From: Bacteroidota bacterium
GTDB taxonomy: Bacteria > Bacteroidota > Rhodothermia > Rhodothermales > Bin80
Reading direction: 5' to 3'
NCBI GenBank assembly: GCA_026708685.1
Contig: JAPOUL010000113.1
Span: 1-64,000 of the forward strand
DNA length: 64,000 nucleotides
A program made the position numbers and the translations under genes. The notes under the pieces were generated by a model. The model saw nothing but the letters and a program-made list of their open reading frames with translations, ran no database searches and had not been told where the DNA came from. Below are positions 17,990 through 25,852 of this stretch, in pieces (the stretch's first letter is position 1; each line of letters begins with the position of its first letter).

Positions 17990-18562
17990 TCAAGGATTAG
18001 GTTTTGTTTTATGAAATAATTTTCCAATGATATGATCAGGTTCTCCAATCAAGTTATTAAAATACACCCGCTCAACTCTTCGATTACAGTCGTGAACTAG
18101 AATGTGTTTATAGCTTAACTGTGAGGCAGAATAAATACTTTGCATTCGGCCAGGAGTCTTTCTGTTGGATCCTCTTGGAGCATCTATAAAGATGAGATCC
18201 CAGTTGGTCTTTACAATGTAATCTGGAAGATTCATCCATAATTTATCAGGCTGATCAATAAGCTTTCTCCAATGCTTTCTTTGAGTATGGTAATTGACAG
18301 TGATTATATTCGCATCGGGACGCTCATTCTTAGTATAATTGATCCATTCATGGTTATCCTCTAAAAAATAAGTGTGTCCTCCATCGTTGAGTTTGATCCA
18401 ATATGGACTATCATATCCTGTTCCAAAGACAAGAACATTACCAGGGCTAAAGTCATGGATTAAATCAGCAATATAGAGATACTCTTCAACAGAGCAATTG
18501 TCAGGATTGATGTTGACTAATTCTTGAAAGTCAATCTTCATCATCATATAGATTTTTATCAA
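17990..18562 (-). CDS. DUF579-like methyltransferase (plant GXM/IRX15 type)
   Basis: A 190-residue protein; the start could be any of several clustered Met codons (MIKIYMMMK). The block order matches DUF579, known from plant glucuronoxylan 4-O-methyltransferases: NVLVFGTGYDSPYWIKLN (SAM-binding strand and turn), GGHTYFLEDNHEW, DANIITVNYHTQ, WDLIFIDAPRG, TPGRMQSIYSAS, ILVHDCNRRVERVYF and a C-terminal IIGKLFHK. These motifs make a SAM-dependent sugar O-methyltransferase plausible, perhaps acting on a surface glycan uronate or other hydroxyl. No polysaccharide gene is directly adjacent. The family call rests on my memory of the motif pattern, not on a search. Confidence 0.7.
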   Translation of the reverse strand: MIKIYMMMKIDFQELVNINPDNCSVEEYLYIADLIHDFSPGNVLVFGTGYDSPYWIKLNDGGHTYFLEDNHEWINYTKNERPDANIITVNYHTQRKHWRKLIDQPDKLWMNLPDYIVKTNWDLIFIDAPRGSNRKTPGRMQSIYSASQLSYKHILVHDCNRRVERVYFNNLIGEPDHIIGKLFHKTKPNP

Positions 18563-18775
18563 AGATCAGAAGCATTTTTCAGTGAGATTGAGCTTAAATG
18601 GGGTGGTGGTTTCGATGAATCAAAAATCATTAAAGAGATGTTCATATTCTTCATTCTATCCAATGCTCTTGAGGTTGAGATTGAGTAGATTTTATGTGAG
18701 CATTCTTACGAGATATCAACTTCGTTACTTGTTGAATCGTCGCAATAGCAGATCATTTAAGGAAAGTGAGATTTG

Positions 18776-19423
18776 TTAAAAGAGCACTCCGGCCATGATT
18801 GCCCACCCCTGATTGTTGAGTACTGTTGTCTCACCTGTTTCGGATGATGGTTTGGTGACATCATTTTGTCCGCGATAATATCGTATCTCAATGGTAAATC
18901 GTTGATTAATCAAGTGAACATCAATTCCAGCACCCGTGATTAGTCCATAATCAAACGATTCAATGGAATCATTTTCATCAAGAAACACTTGCCCACTTTC
19001 ATCAGCTTCTACAAGAATTACAGATTCCAAAACGAATAGTGATGCACCACCGAAAAAGACTCTTGGGCGAAGAATTCCAGATGAATCAAACCTAAATTGA
19101 GCCAATACAGGAATCGATAGGTATGAAGCTCTGATTGTTAAAAGACCGGGAAAACTATTGAACTGAATTCGCGTTTTTGATCCCATTTGGATGTAGAGGA
19201 GTTCTCCAACGGCACTAAGTTCTCCAATAAGTCTCAGTTCGGATGCGGCACCTCCAGCTACTCCTGAGATAGAACTCCATGTGGTTTCCCCAGCGGCAAG
19301 ATTTCCAGCAAATGTAGTCTGAGTCATCCCAAATTTCAGTCCTCCACTGATCAATTGGGCGTGAGCCGATATATGACCAATCTGGAAAACGATTAGCATC
19401 ACAAGGATGGTGAGGAATCGCAT
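18776..19423 (-). CDS. Outer-membrane beta-barrel protein (PorT-like)
   Basis: A 215-residue protein with a signal peptide (about 1-22, MRFLTILVMLIVFQIGHISA, then HAQ). The mature part opens LISGGLKFGMTQTTFAG, as in the Bacteroidota-type outer-membrane barrel family, and continues with alternating polar/apolar strands (ELLYIQMGSKTRIQFN, YLSIPVLAQFRF, GLITGAGIDVHL, FTIEIRYYRGQND) and ends in a hydrophobic strand ending MAGVLF with a terminal aromatic. It is predicted to sit in the outer membrane; transport or structural role is unknown. No gene partner is obvious. Confidence 0.75.
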   Translation of the reverse strand: MRFLTILVMLIVFQIGHISAHAQLISGGLKFGMTQTTFAGNLAAGETTWSSISGVAGGAASELRLIGELSAVGELLYIQMGSKTRIQFNSFPGLLTIRASYLSIPVLAQFRFDSSGILRPRVFFGGASLFVLESVILVEADESGQVFLDENDSIESFDYGLITGAGIDVHLINQRFTIEIRYYRGQNDVTKPSSETGETTVLNNQGWAIMAGVLF

Positions 19424-19659
19424 GAATCAACAAAAGATGGAGCAGAGGAGAAGTTGGGAAAGATATTACAATGATAAAGAGTCAAGCCATTCGTTCGGAT
19501 AAATAGAATCAATCGCTTGCGGCTGGTCCAGAAACAATAAAGATATTCATGACTCTGAAAATCTCCGAGGACGGCACAATGATAATATTGTGAGTTGTAC
19601 TTTGAATTTTGATACATATCAAAGCCTTCAACAATAAAATCAACATTGTGTTTTCCGAA

Positions 19660-20928
19660 TTAATAACTGAGAGGTTTTGGGTTACTTTCCCATAACATTC
19701 GTATTGGAACCATGTACATACCGTTTCCGAAGCTAGCACAGACCTCTCCGTCATAAAGCACAGCACCGTATGTGAACTGATCAGGGCATGTAGACTTGAG
19801 TTTACGTAAACCTTTAAAGTCAGAATTTACGATAGAAGCCCCTGCCTTAACTTCAATTCCTGCAATTTCGAAAGCACCGCGTTCAATGACTAAGTCTACT
19901 TCGACTTGATCCCTATCACGGAAATGAAAGAATGAATACTGTTGATCGGAAAAACTTGCCTGTTTTTTCAGTTCTTGAAACACAAAGGTTTCAAGCAGAT
20001 GTCCAAGAAGAGTGCGTTGTTCGTTTAAGTCATTGGCATTCAAGCCAAGTAGTGCACAAGCAATCCCAGTATCACCAAAATGAATCTTTGGTGTTTTGAT
20101 TAACCTATTGAGTCGATTGGTATACCAAGCTGGTAGGCGTTCAATCAGGAACTGGTACTCCAATAGTGTCAAATAATCCTGAGTTGTATTGCGATTCATT
20201 TGTAGACTGGATCCGATATCAGAAATGTTTAAAAGTTGCCCAGTTAGATGGGCAACCGATTGGAGCAATTTGGGCAATACTTCAATTGAGCGAATTTTAG
20301 ATAGATCTAGAATATCCTTTGAAATAATATTCTCAACATAATTTTTAAGCCAGTTGGAGCGTTTACGGTCAGATGATAGGTTGAGTACTTGAGGATAACC
20401 ACCTAAAACGATGCGTTGAGCAAGGTTTGTAGAAAGAGCTTCAGCTGAACATGTTGGAAAATCACCGGAAAATAACCGCTCTATAAATGACTTTGATTGA
20501 CTCTGTTCAATTTCCTGTTGAGAAAATGGATGTAAGCGAAGTGTTTCCATGCGACCAACCAGTGCGTCGGCCAAATCTGGCATCATTAAAACATTTGAAG
20601 AACCAGTAAGCAAGAACATTCCTGCTTTGCGGTTACGATCATCAGCTATTTTAAGGTTTCGGCTCAATTGTGGGACTCTTTGAATCTCATCAAGTATTGT
20701 CCGCTCAGAGCAATTTCGGAGGAACAAGTTAGGATCATTCTGGGCAGATATTCGCACCTCATCAGAGTCAAAAGTGAAGTAGGTATACCCAAGATCTTCC
20801 CCTATCTCTTTACACAGGGTAGTTTTTCCGCACTGTCTTGGTCCATGAAGGAGGGTAACGGGCGAAGACTCTAACGATTCAATAAGTAACGACTTGAGAT
20901 GTCGAGGGACAAATTTACCAGATCTCAT
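19660..20928 (-). CDS. AAA ATPase with DUF4143 domain
   Basis: A 422-residue protein. P-loop LLHGPRQCGKTTLCKEI near residue 25, Walker B RTILDEIQRVPQL near 80, sensor region MFLLTGSSNVLMM, and a C-terminal DUF4143 domain (about 200-370) including NRNTTQDYLTLLEYQFLIE and FHFRDRDQVEVDLVIERG, the last a PD-(D/E)xK-like strand pattern with IAGIEVKAG. This matches the widespread 'ATP-binding protein, DUF4143' family, common in accessory regions of unknown purpose. Monocistronic here. Confidence 0.92.
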   Translation of the reverse strand: MRSGKFVPRHLKSLLIESLESSPVTLLHGPRQCGKTTLCKEIGEDLGYTYFTFDSDEVRISAQNDPNLFLRNCSERTILDEIQRVPQLSRNLKIADDRNRKAGMFLLTGSSNVLMMPDLADALVGRMETLRLHPFSQQEIEQSQSKSFIERLFSGDFPTCSAEALSTNLAQRIVLGGYPQVLNLSSDRKRSNWLKNYVENIISKDILDLSKIRSIEVLPKLLQSVAHLTGQLLNISDIGSSLQMNRNTTQDYLTLLEYQFLIERLPAWYTNRLNRLIKTPKIHFGDTGIACALLGLNANDLNEQRTLLGHLLETFVFQELKKQASFSDQQYSFFHFRDRDQVEVDLVIERGAFEIAGIEVKAGASIVNSDFKGLRKLKSTCPDQFTYGAVLYDGEVCASFGNGMYMVPIRMLWESNPKPLSY

Positions 20929-20973
20929 CAGATAAATTAGTGGTATAAAGGATGTCTAATAGTGTGAGATTTA

Positions 20974-21050
20974 TGCAAAATCTATTGTAATAATGCACCT
21001 CAGATGTTCCAAAGCAGTATTTCTACCAGAACGCAGAGGTTTTGCAAAAA
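20974..21050 (+). repeat. Short repeat with palindromic ends, copy 1
   Basis: Begins TGCAAAATC and ends GAGGTTTTGCAAAA. Positions 21001-21049 match the reverse complement of 23472-23520 at about 40 of 49 bases. Ends of the form TTTTGCAAAA recall the tips of small non-autonomous insertion elements. See copies at 23472 and 36033. Confidence 0.6.
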
Positions 21051-21203
21051 CATTCGTATTACATTGAAATTCATCGATTATCATATCTAGGAGCTATCCA
21101 TAAACACTGAGTAAACATATAAAACTTTTCACGACCAGCCGAAATGTTGCTCCAGATTACTTCTAACAGTGTGTGATACTATATTGAAGAATTTCTGTTT
21201 CAT

Positions 21204-21480
21204 TTCGGCAGAATGTTAAGTAAATATACGGCAAAATGTCAACTATATATACGACAAATTATCAAGAAATCATACGGCAGATCGTCAACTATGTATACGG
21301 TAAATTATCAAGAAATTATACGGCAGATCGTCAACTATAATACGGTAAATTATCAAAAAACTATACGGCAGACCGTCAATTATATATACGGCAAAATGTC
21401 AAAAAAATATACGGCAGATCGTCAAATATGTATACGGCAAAATGTCAAGAAATTATACGGCAGATCGTCAACTTTTTATT
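21204..21480 (+). repeat. Tandem array of about 12 units, 23-bp period
   Basis: Units begin at 21204, 21227, 21250, 21273, 21296, 21319, 21341, 21364, 21387, 21410, 21433 and 21456. All steps are 23 bp except one of 22. The core is TACGGCAGATCGTCAA or a variant such as TACGGCAAAATGTCAA, followed by about 7 AT-rich bases. The two core types mostly alternate, giving a 46-bp higher order. There are no unique spacers, so this is not CRISPR. Since 23 is not a multiple of three, the open frame across it is a by-product. Function unknown; iteron-like protein binding sites are one possibility. Confidence 0.9.
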
Positions 21481-21566
21481 AAAAATACAAAAATCGTATA
21501 GTTTTAATACGAATCCACTCATTCGGGAATCTGCGTTATGATCGTAGGATATTCTAAGAGGTGATG

Positions 21567-21575
21567 TTATTTGGT
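21567..21575. repeat. Target site duplication, left copy
   Basis: TTATTTGGT, repeated exactly at 23395-23403 directly outside the right end of the insertion sequence. Confidence 0.88.
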
Positions 21576-23394
21576 CAGCAATTCCCACTTAGTCTAAAAC
21601 TCCCCCCTTGGCGTACCTACGGTACCTATTCTCAGAAGTGACTTCGTAAACTATCTGCTGAATTTTCGTCACAAGTGCACATTTTGACTGCTTTTACAAC
21701 TCAGCCCATCCATGCAGATCAAATCGGCATTTTTGAAGATTCTTATGCGAACGATGATCCTATAGGTGAAGTTGGATTGATTATTTTGCTGTCCTTTTGT
21801 GTATTTGAGTTTTGATTGGCCCCCATCTTTCATTACTTTGCCTCACGAATGAAACGGAAGTTACGCAAACAGTTCAACAAGAAAAGTTTGATTCACACCG
21901 TCCGTAGCTGTTTTGAACAGATTGCAGATCCAAAAATTTCACGGGGATTTACGCTCGTGGATTATCTGATGTCGGGATTTGCTGTGTTCTCTTTGAAGTG
22001 CCCCTCCTTACTAGAATTTGATCAAACGATTCGTAAGGGCTCTACTCCGATCATCACCAATATGAAGCGTCTCTTTGGAGTGAACCATGTGCCCAGTGAT
22101 TCGGGTATGCGCAAGCGTCTTGATGAAGTGGATCCTTTCGATTTGCGTGGTGCATTCAAAACGATCTTTGCCCAATTGCAACGGGGGAAGATTCTGGAGC
22201 TTTTTCGGTATATCAACGATCATGTTCTACTTGCTATTGACGGGAAGGGATGTTTTCATCCAAGTCGGTCCATTGTGTGCATTGCTGTGAGAAGCATCAT
22301 CGTGATGGAACGAAGACCTACTTTCATCACATGCTATGTGCTGTACTGGTGCATCCGTTCAAAAAGATCGTCATTCCTCTGGTGCCCGAGGCGATTATCA
22401 AAAGCGATGGAGCAACAAAAAACGACTCTGATTGCAATGCTAGCTAGCGATTCTTGGACCATTTTCGGCGAGAACATCCCCATTTGAGGGCGATTGTTGT
22501 CCAAGATGGACTCTTTTCCAATGCACCCTATCTTCGGCTTTTAAAAGACTATGATTTACGATATATCATAGGGGCGAAGCCGGGAGATCACAAGTTCCTG
22601 TTTAACGCTATCGATAGCAGTGATGATACGCAAGATGTAGAGATGGTGGTCCAGGGAATTCATTATCGGTTTCGGTTTATCAATAACGTTTCTCTGAACG
22701 CATCCAATCCAGAGGTTCGGGTCAATTTTTTAGAGGTCTATGAAACCAGACCAGATACAAAGAAACATCCCGAACCCAAAAGGATGCGCTTTTCCTGGGT
22801 GACCGATCTACCCCTTGATGAGACGAATCTCATGAAGATCATGAGAGCGGGTCAATCCCGATGGAAAATTGAAAATGAAACCATCAATACACTCAAGAAT
22901 CAGGGCTACCATTTTGAGCATAATTATGGACACGGTTACAAACATTTATCCACGGTATTTGCCTGCCTGATGATGCTTGCCTTTTTGGTGAATCAAATTG
23001 AACAACTCTGTGATGTGTTATTCCAGGATGCACTCAAACAAAGGGGGCGACTCAAGTATTTGAGAAAGACGATGGAAGTCATGTTTCAGCAATTTTATAT
23101 AGAGAGTTGGGAAGCATTGTATGGGAAGATAGCAGAGGGATATTTGGGCAGTATACAGCTGGATTCATCTTGAATTCTTCCGAATAACAAAAGGATGGCA
23201 AGAGGGGAAAGTAAGGTTTTTTGACCCGAGGGGAGTGGTGTGTCCAGTCATCAGAAAGTACAGAAAAAAGATCTGAAAATGCCCGATTGGAGCAGGAATT
23301 GCTCCTGTAAAACACGGAAAATCTGTCAGATTTGTAGACGATATACCTGAAATACTAGACCTACTGAATTCTAAGTCGTTAGTGGGAATTGCTG
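21576..23394 (+). mobile_element. Insertion sequence with IS4-like DDE transposase, decayed
   Basis: An 1819-bp element. Its left end CAGCAATTCCCACT (21576-21589) is the perfect inverse of its right end (23381-23394), and both are flanked by the 9-bp direct repeat TTATTTGGT. A single transposase gene reads left to right but is broken. Non-coding parts lie at 21590-21848 and 23174-23380. Ends, target duplication length and transposase type fit an IS4-like group; the exact ISfinder family cannot be given without a search. Confidence 0.92.
21849..23173 (+). pseudogene. IS4-like transposase pseudogene
   Basis: The reading frame starts at ATG 21849 (MKRKLRKQFNKKSLI) and runs through PSDSGMRKRLDEVDPFDLRG to LLAIDGKG. 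A one-base loss in the GGG run at 22247-22249 then moves it to the frame that reads MFSSKSVHCVHCCEKHHRDG from 22250. A TAG at 22445-22447 interrupts that frame (NDSDCNAS-stop-RFLDHFRREHPHL), probably an altered Lys codon. The rest (AIVVQDGLFSNAPYLRLLKD, IIGAKPGDHKFLF, ENETINTLKNQGYHFEHNYG) is intact to 23173. Acidic residues of the DDE fold are visible at AIDG and VVQDG, and ENETIN supplies the Glu. With two lesions the enzyme should be inactive unless both are bypassed. Confidence 0.9.
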
Positions 23395-23403
23395 TTATTT
23401 GGT
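23395..23403. repeat. Target site duplication, right copy
   Basis: TTATTTGGT, identical to 21567-21575. Confidence 0.88.
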
Positions 23404-23471
23404 AGAGGTTCAATCATTTCATGATCCTTGTCTCACAGAATGTCGCCCTTTATATACATTATAAATGAAGC

Positions 23472-23557
23472 TTTTGCAAAACCTCAGAGTTTTCGTAGAA
23501 ATATTGCTCTGAAGCACCTGTGACGCATTTTCTATAGTTCACTAAGAGGTTTTGCAA
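23472..23557 (-). repeat. Short repeat with palindromic ends, copy 2 (inverted)
   Basis: Begins TTTTGCAAAACCTC and ends GAGGTTTTGCAAA, so its own ends are inverted repeats of about 13 bp. It is inverted relative to copy 1; together they bracket the 23-bp array and the insertion sequence. Confidence 0.65.
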
Positions 23558-23928
23558 ACGGCTCAAATATCAACTAAGCGGTCTTGATCTAAACTCGGGA
23601 CGAACAGATTGGATTGCGTGATACCTGAACATTGTCTTAAGCATCCGAACTATTAAATAGCTGATTGAAGTAACATGGAATGATTTTGTTACTACGATTG
23701 ATGAGCATGTAGTACGCTTTGAACACGATTTCAATAAATGAATCATAAAAACGGACGGAATGAACAGCAATAATCTTGCCTAAATTTATTGTGATTGAAT
23801 GGTTTCATTATTACTGGAGTTTTAGTATTATTTGCATTCATGACTACATGAATCTGAAGAATATAGAGAAAATAGAATTAAAATATATCGTATCCATTAT
23901 CGTCTTTATATTCGTAAAAATTTGAAAT
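23558..23928. other. Intergenic stretch, 371 bp
   Basis: Downstream of the Gabija helicase gene (minus strand). AT-rich, no supported coding frame. GTAACA and TGTTAC at about 23670-23692 form a weak inverted pair. No clear terminator was seen. Confidence 0.4.
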
Positions 23929-25845
23929 CTATACTTTAAGCTCTTGGCTATCTTGACGAACGGGACGCTCATTTACAGATATACCCATCTCCATGAGAAA
24001 TCGTGAAGGTGATTTTACGCAATCCTTGTATTTTTCGGCTCGTGATAAAATGAGTCGTTTTTTTGTACGAGTAATCGCAACAAAACAGGCACGACGTTCC
24101 TCTTCAAGGGCATTGCCTCCATTATTTTTGTGAATGCTGTGCCATGAAGGAAGAATTTCTTCAACCAAACCGATCAAATATACAATGTCAAATTCTTGAC
24201 CTTTAGCACCATGAATTGTTGCTAAAGATACCGATTCAGGTTGTGGGGATGGAATTTTAGAACGTAGATCTAACTCCTGTAGAAATTGAGCTAAGGATGA
24301 GTGGTCAATCTCATGATTAGCCGAATGTGGGAGATTGAACCAACTCGACAAGTCTTCTTGTAAATCCATATCATCGGTTTCAGATTGAAACAGTTTAATC
24401 ACTTTGTTGATTGCTGAGTTGAGTTTACAAGATCCGCTGCTAAGTTCCAATAATATCTCAATGGCATTAGTAGTTTGAGAAGGTAATTGGGAGTTTTTTA
24501 CAAGGTTGATCCATGTTGAAAGATAAGAGATACTTTCAGATTCAGAAATAGAAATAATATCCTCAATATTTAGAGATGTCGGAGTGATGTGTTCAAAAGT
24601 ATTCATTAACGTAGCCAAATTGTGGAAATCAAGAGGTCGGTCAATCTGTCTAAGGCAGGAGATCATCCATCTCATTTTGGGAGATATAAAATCATCTCTG
24701 CGGAGTTGTAATGCCGAGGGAACCCCTTTTGCCATGAAGGATTCATGAATTGACTGAAGTAATGTTCTATTTCTAGCTAGAACAGCTGTATGACTACGTT
24801 CTAATTCGTTTAAGTTACTAATTTCTTTTGTGATACCCTCAATCTCCTCATGATCTGAGGAAAACACACGGATCTCAATAGCACCAACACCGTTGAACTG
24901 ATCCGTTTGTGATGAGATGGCTTGACGCTTGTTCGCCAAGCGTTGGGTATTAAAGACCATTAAACAGTTTGCAGCTTCAACGATTGGGGGCGGGCAACGG
25001 AAGTTTGTGGGAAGCTGGATTATGTTACACGAAAAATCAGAAACCATTGAGTTAATTCTATTGATACTCGCCCCATTCCATTCATAAATGGTCTGATCGT
25101 CATCAGCAACAGCAAAAACTTCTTGAAAATTGTTTGAAGCCATGCGTTGTAGCAGTTTGTACTGGGCATCGTTGGTATCTTGAAATTCGTCAACTAACCA
25201 ATACCTGTAAACAGATTGATAATGCTTAACAAACACTGGATAATCAAATAATTTATACGCTTGAAGAATGAGAGAGTGAAAATCTAAAGCATTTGCCCGA
25301 TGAAGTTCATCTTCATAGAGACGATAAGCTTTCAGGAGGATTGGAGTTATTTTGACCGACTTGCATTCATCAACTCCAATCAATTTTTGTTTAAGTCTAT
25401 CAATCTGAGGGAGAAAAAAATTGGTGCCATATTTAGCTAATTCATCGTCTCTCCCAATAGCACTGTGTAGCAATGCTCTTCGGTCTTCCCGTCTAGAGTA
25501 GATTCTGAAATTTGGTTTAATTCCTAAGTGAACGCCATGCTGACGTAACATTTTTGAGCAAAAACTGTGAAATGTGAAGATATTCACGCGATCGGTGAGT
25601 TCGGGGACAAATGAATTCACTCGATCACTCATTTCATCGGCTGCCTTATTTGTAAACGTAAGGGCTAGGACGCGGAATCTTTTATCTCTGGACTCATCCA
25701 GCAAGCGTGCTATTCTACAGGTAAGGACACGGGTCTTCCCAGAGCCAGGGCCGGCAAGTACAATAAGTGCACCTTTATTCCAGTCTACGGCCTGTCGTTG
25801 AATATCGGTCAACTCACTTAATGATGATTGTAGTTTCGGGTTCAT
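23929..25845 (-). CDS. gajB: Gabija helicase component GajB (UvrD-like)
   Basis: A 638-residue superfamily 1A helicase. Visible motifs: Q-motif LTDIQRQAVDWN, motif I LAGPGSGKTRVLTCRIA, Ia LALTFTNKAADEM, II WLVDEFQDTNDAQ, III AVADDDQTIYEWNGAS, IV LPTNFRCPPPIVEA, V SLATIHGAKGQEFDIVYLI and VI ERRACFVAITRTKKRLIL. It starts 8 bp after an OLD-type nuclease gene. That pair is the defining composition of Gabija, in which GajB helps the GajA complex sense or process phage DNA. It is longer than the GajB proteins I know of (around 500 residues), so a generic UvrD helicase remains a minor alternative. Confidence 0.82.
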   Translation of the reverse strand: MNPKLQSSLSELTDIQRQAVDWNKGALIVLAGPGSGKTRVLTCRIARLLDESRDKRFRVLALTFTNKAADEMSDRVNSFVPELTDRVNIFTFHSFCSKMLRQHGVHLGIKPNFRIYSRREDRRALLHSAIGRDDELAKYGTNFFLPQIDRLKQKLIGVDECKSVKITPILLKAYRLYEDELHRANALDFHSLILQAYKLFDYPVFVKHYQSVYRYWLVDEFQDTNDAQYKLLQRMASNNFQEVFAVADDDQTIYEWNGASINRINSMVSDFSCNIIQLPTNFRCPPPIVEAANCLMVFNTQRLANKRQAISSQTDQFNGVGAIEIRVFSSDHEEIEGITKEISNLNELERSHTAVLARNRTLLQSIHESFMAKGVPSALQLRRDDFISPKMRWMISCLRQIDRPLDFHNLATLMNTFEHITPTSLNIEDIISISESESISYLSTWINLVKNSQLPSQTTNAIEILLELSSGSCKLNSAINKVIKLFQSETDDMDLQEDLSSWFNLPHSANHEIDHSSLAQFLQELDLRSKIPSPQPESVSLATIHGAKGQEFDIVYLIGLVEEILPSWHSIHKNNGGNALEEERRACFVAITRTKKRLILSRAEKYKDCVKSPSRFLMEMGISVNERPVRQDSQELKV

Positions 25846-25852
25846 AGCACTA

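Noticed and set aside
21204-21480. CRISPR array
   Set aside because: The 23-bp unit is shorter than usual repeats plus spacers, the stretches between cores are AT-rich and alike, and no cas gene is near.
21213-21482. 89-residue Tyr/Lys-rich protein over the repeat array
   Set aside because: The 23-bp period is not a multiple of three, so the frame is only a by-product of the repeat; no ribosome-binding site or family resemblance.
22247-22490. Programmed frameshift for transposase expression
   Set aside because: The change at 22247-22249 fits a single-base loss and a separate in-frame TAG follows at 22445. An AAAAAAC heptamer at about 22416 is not where a shift is needed.
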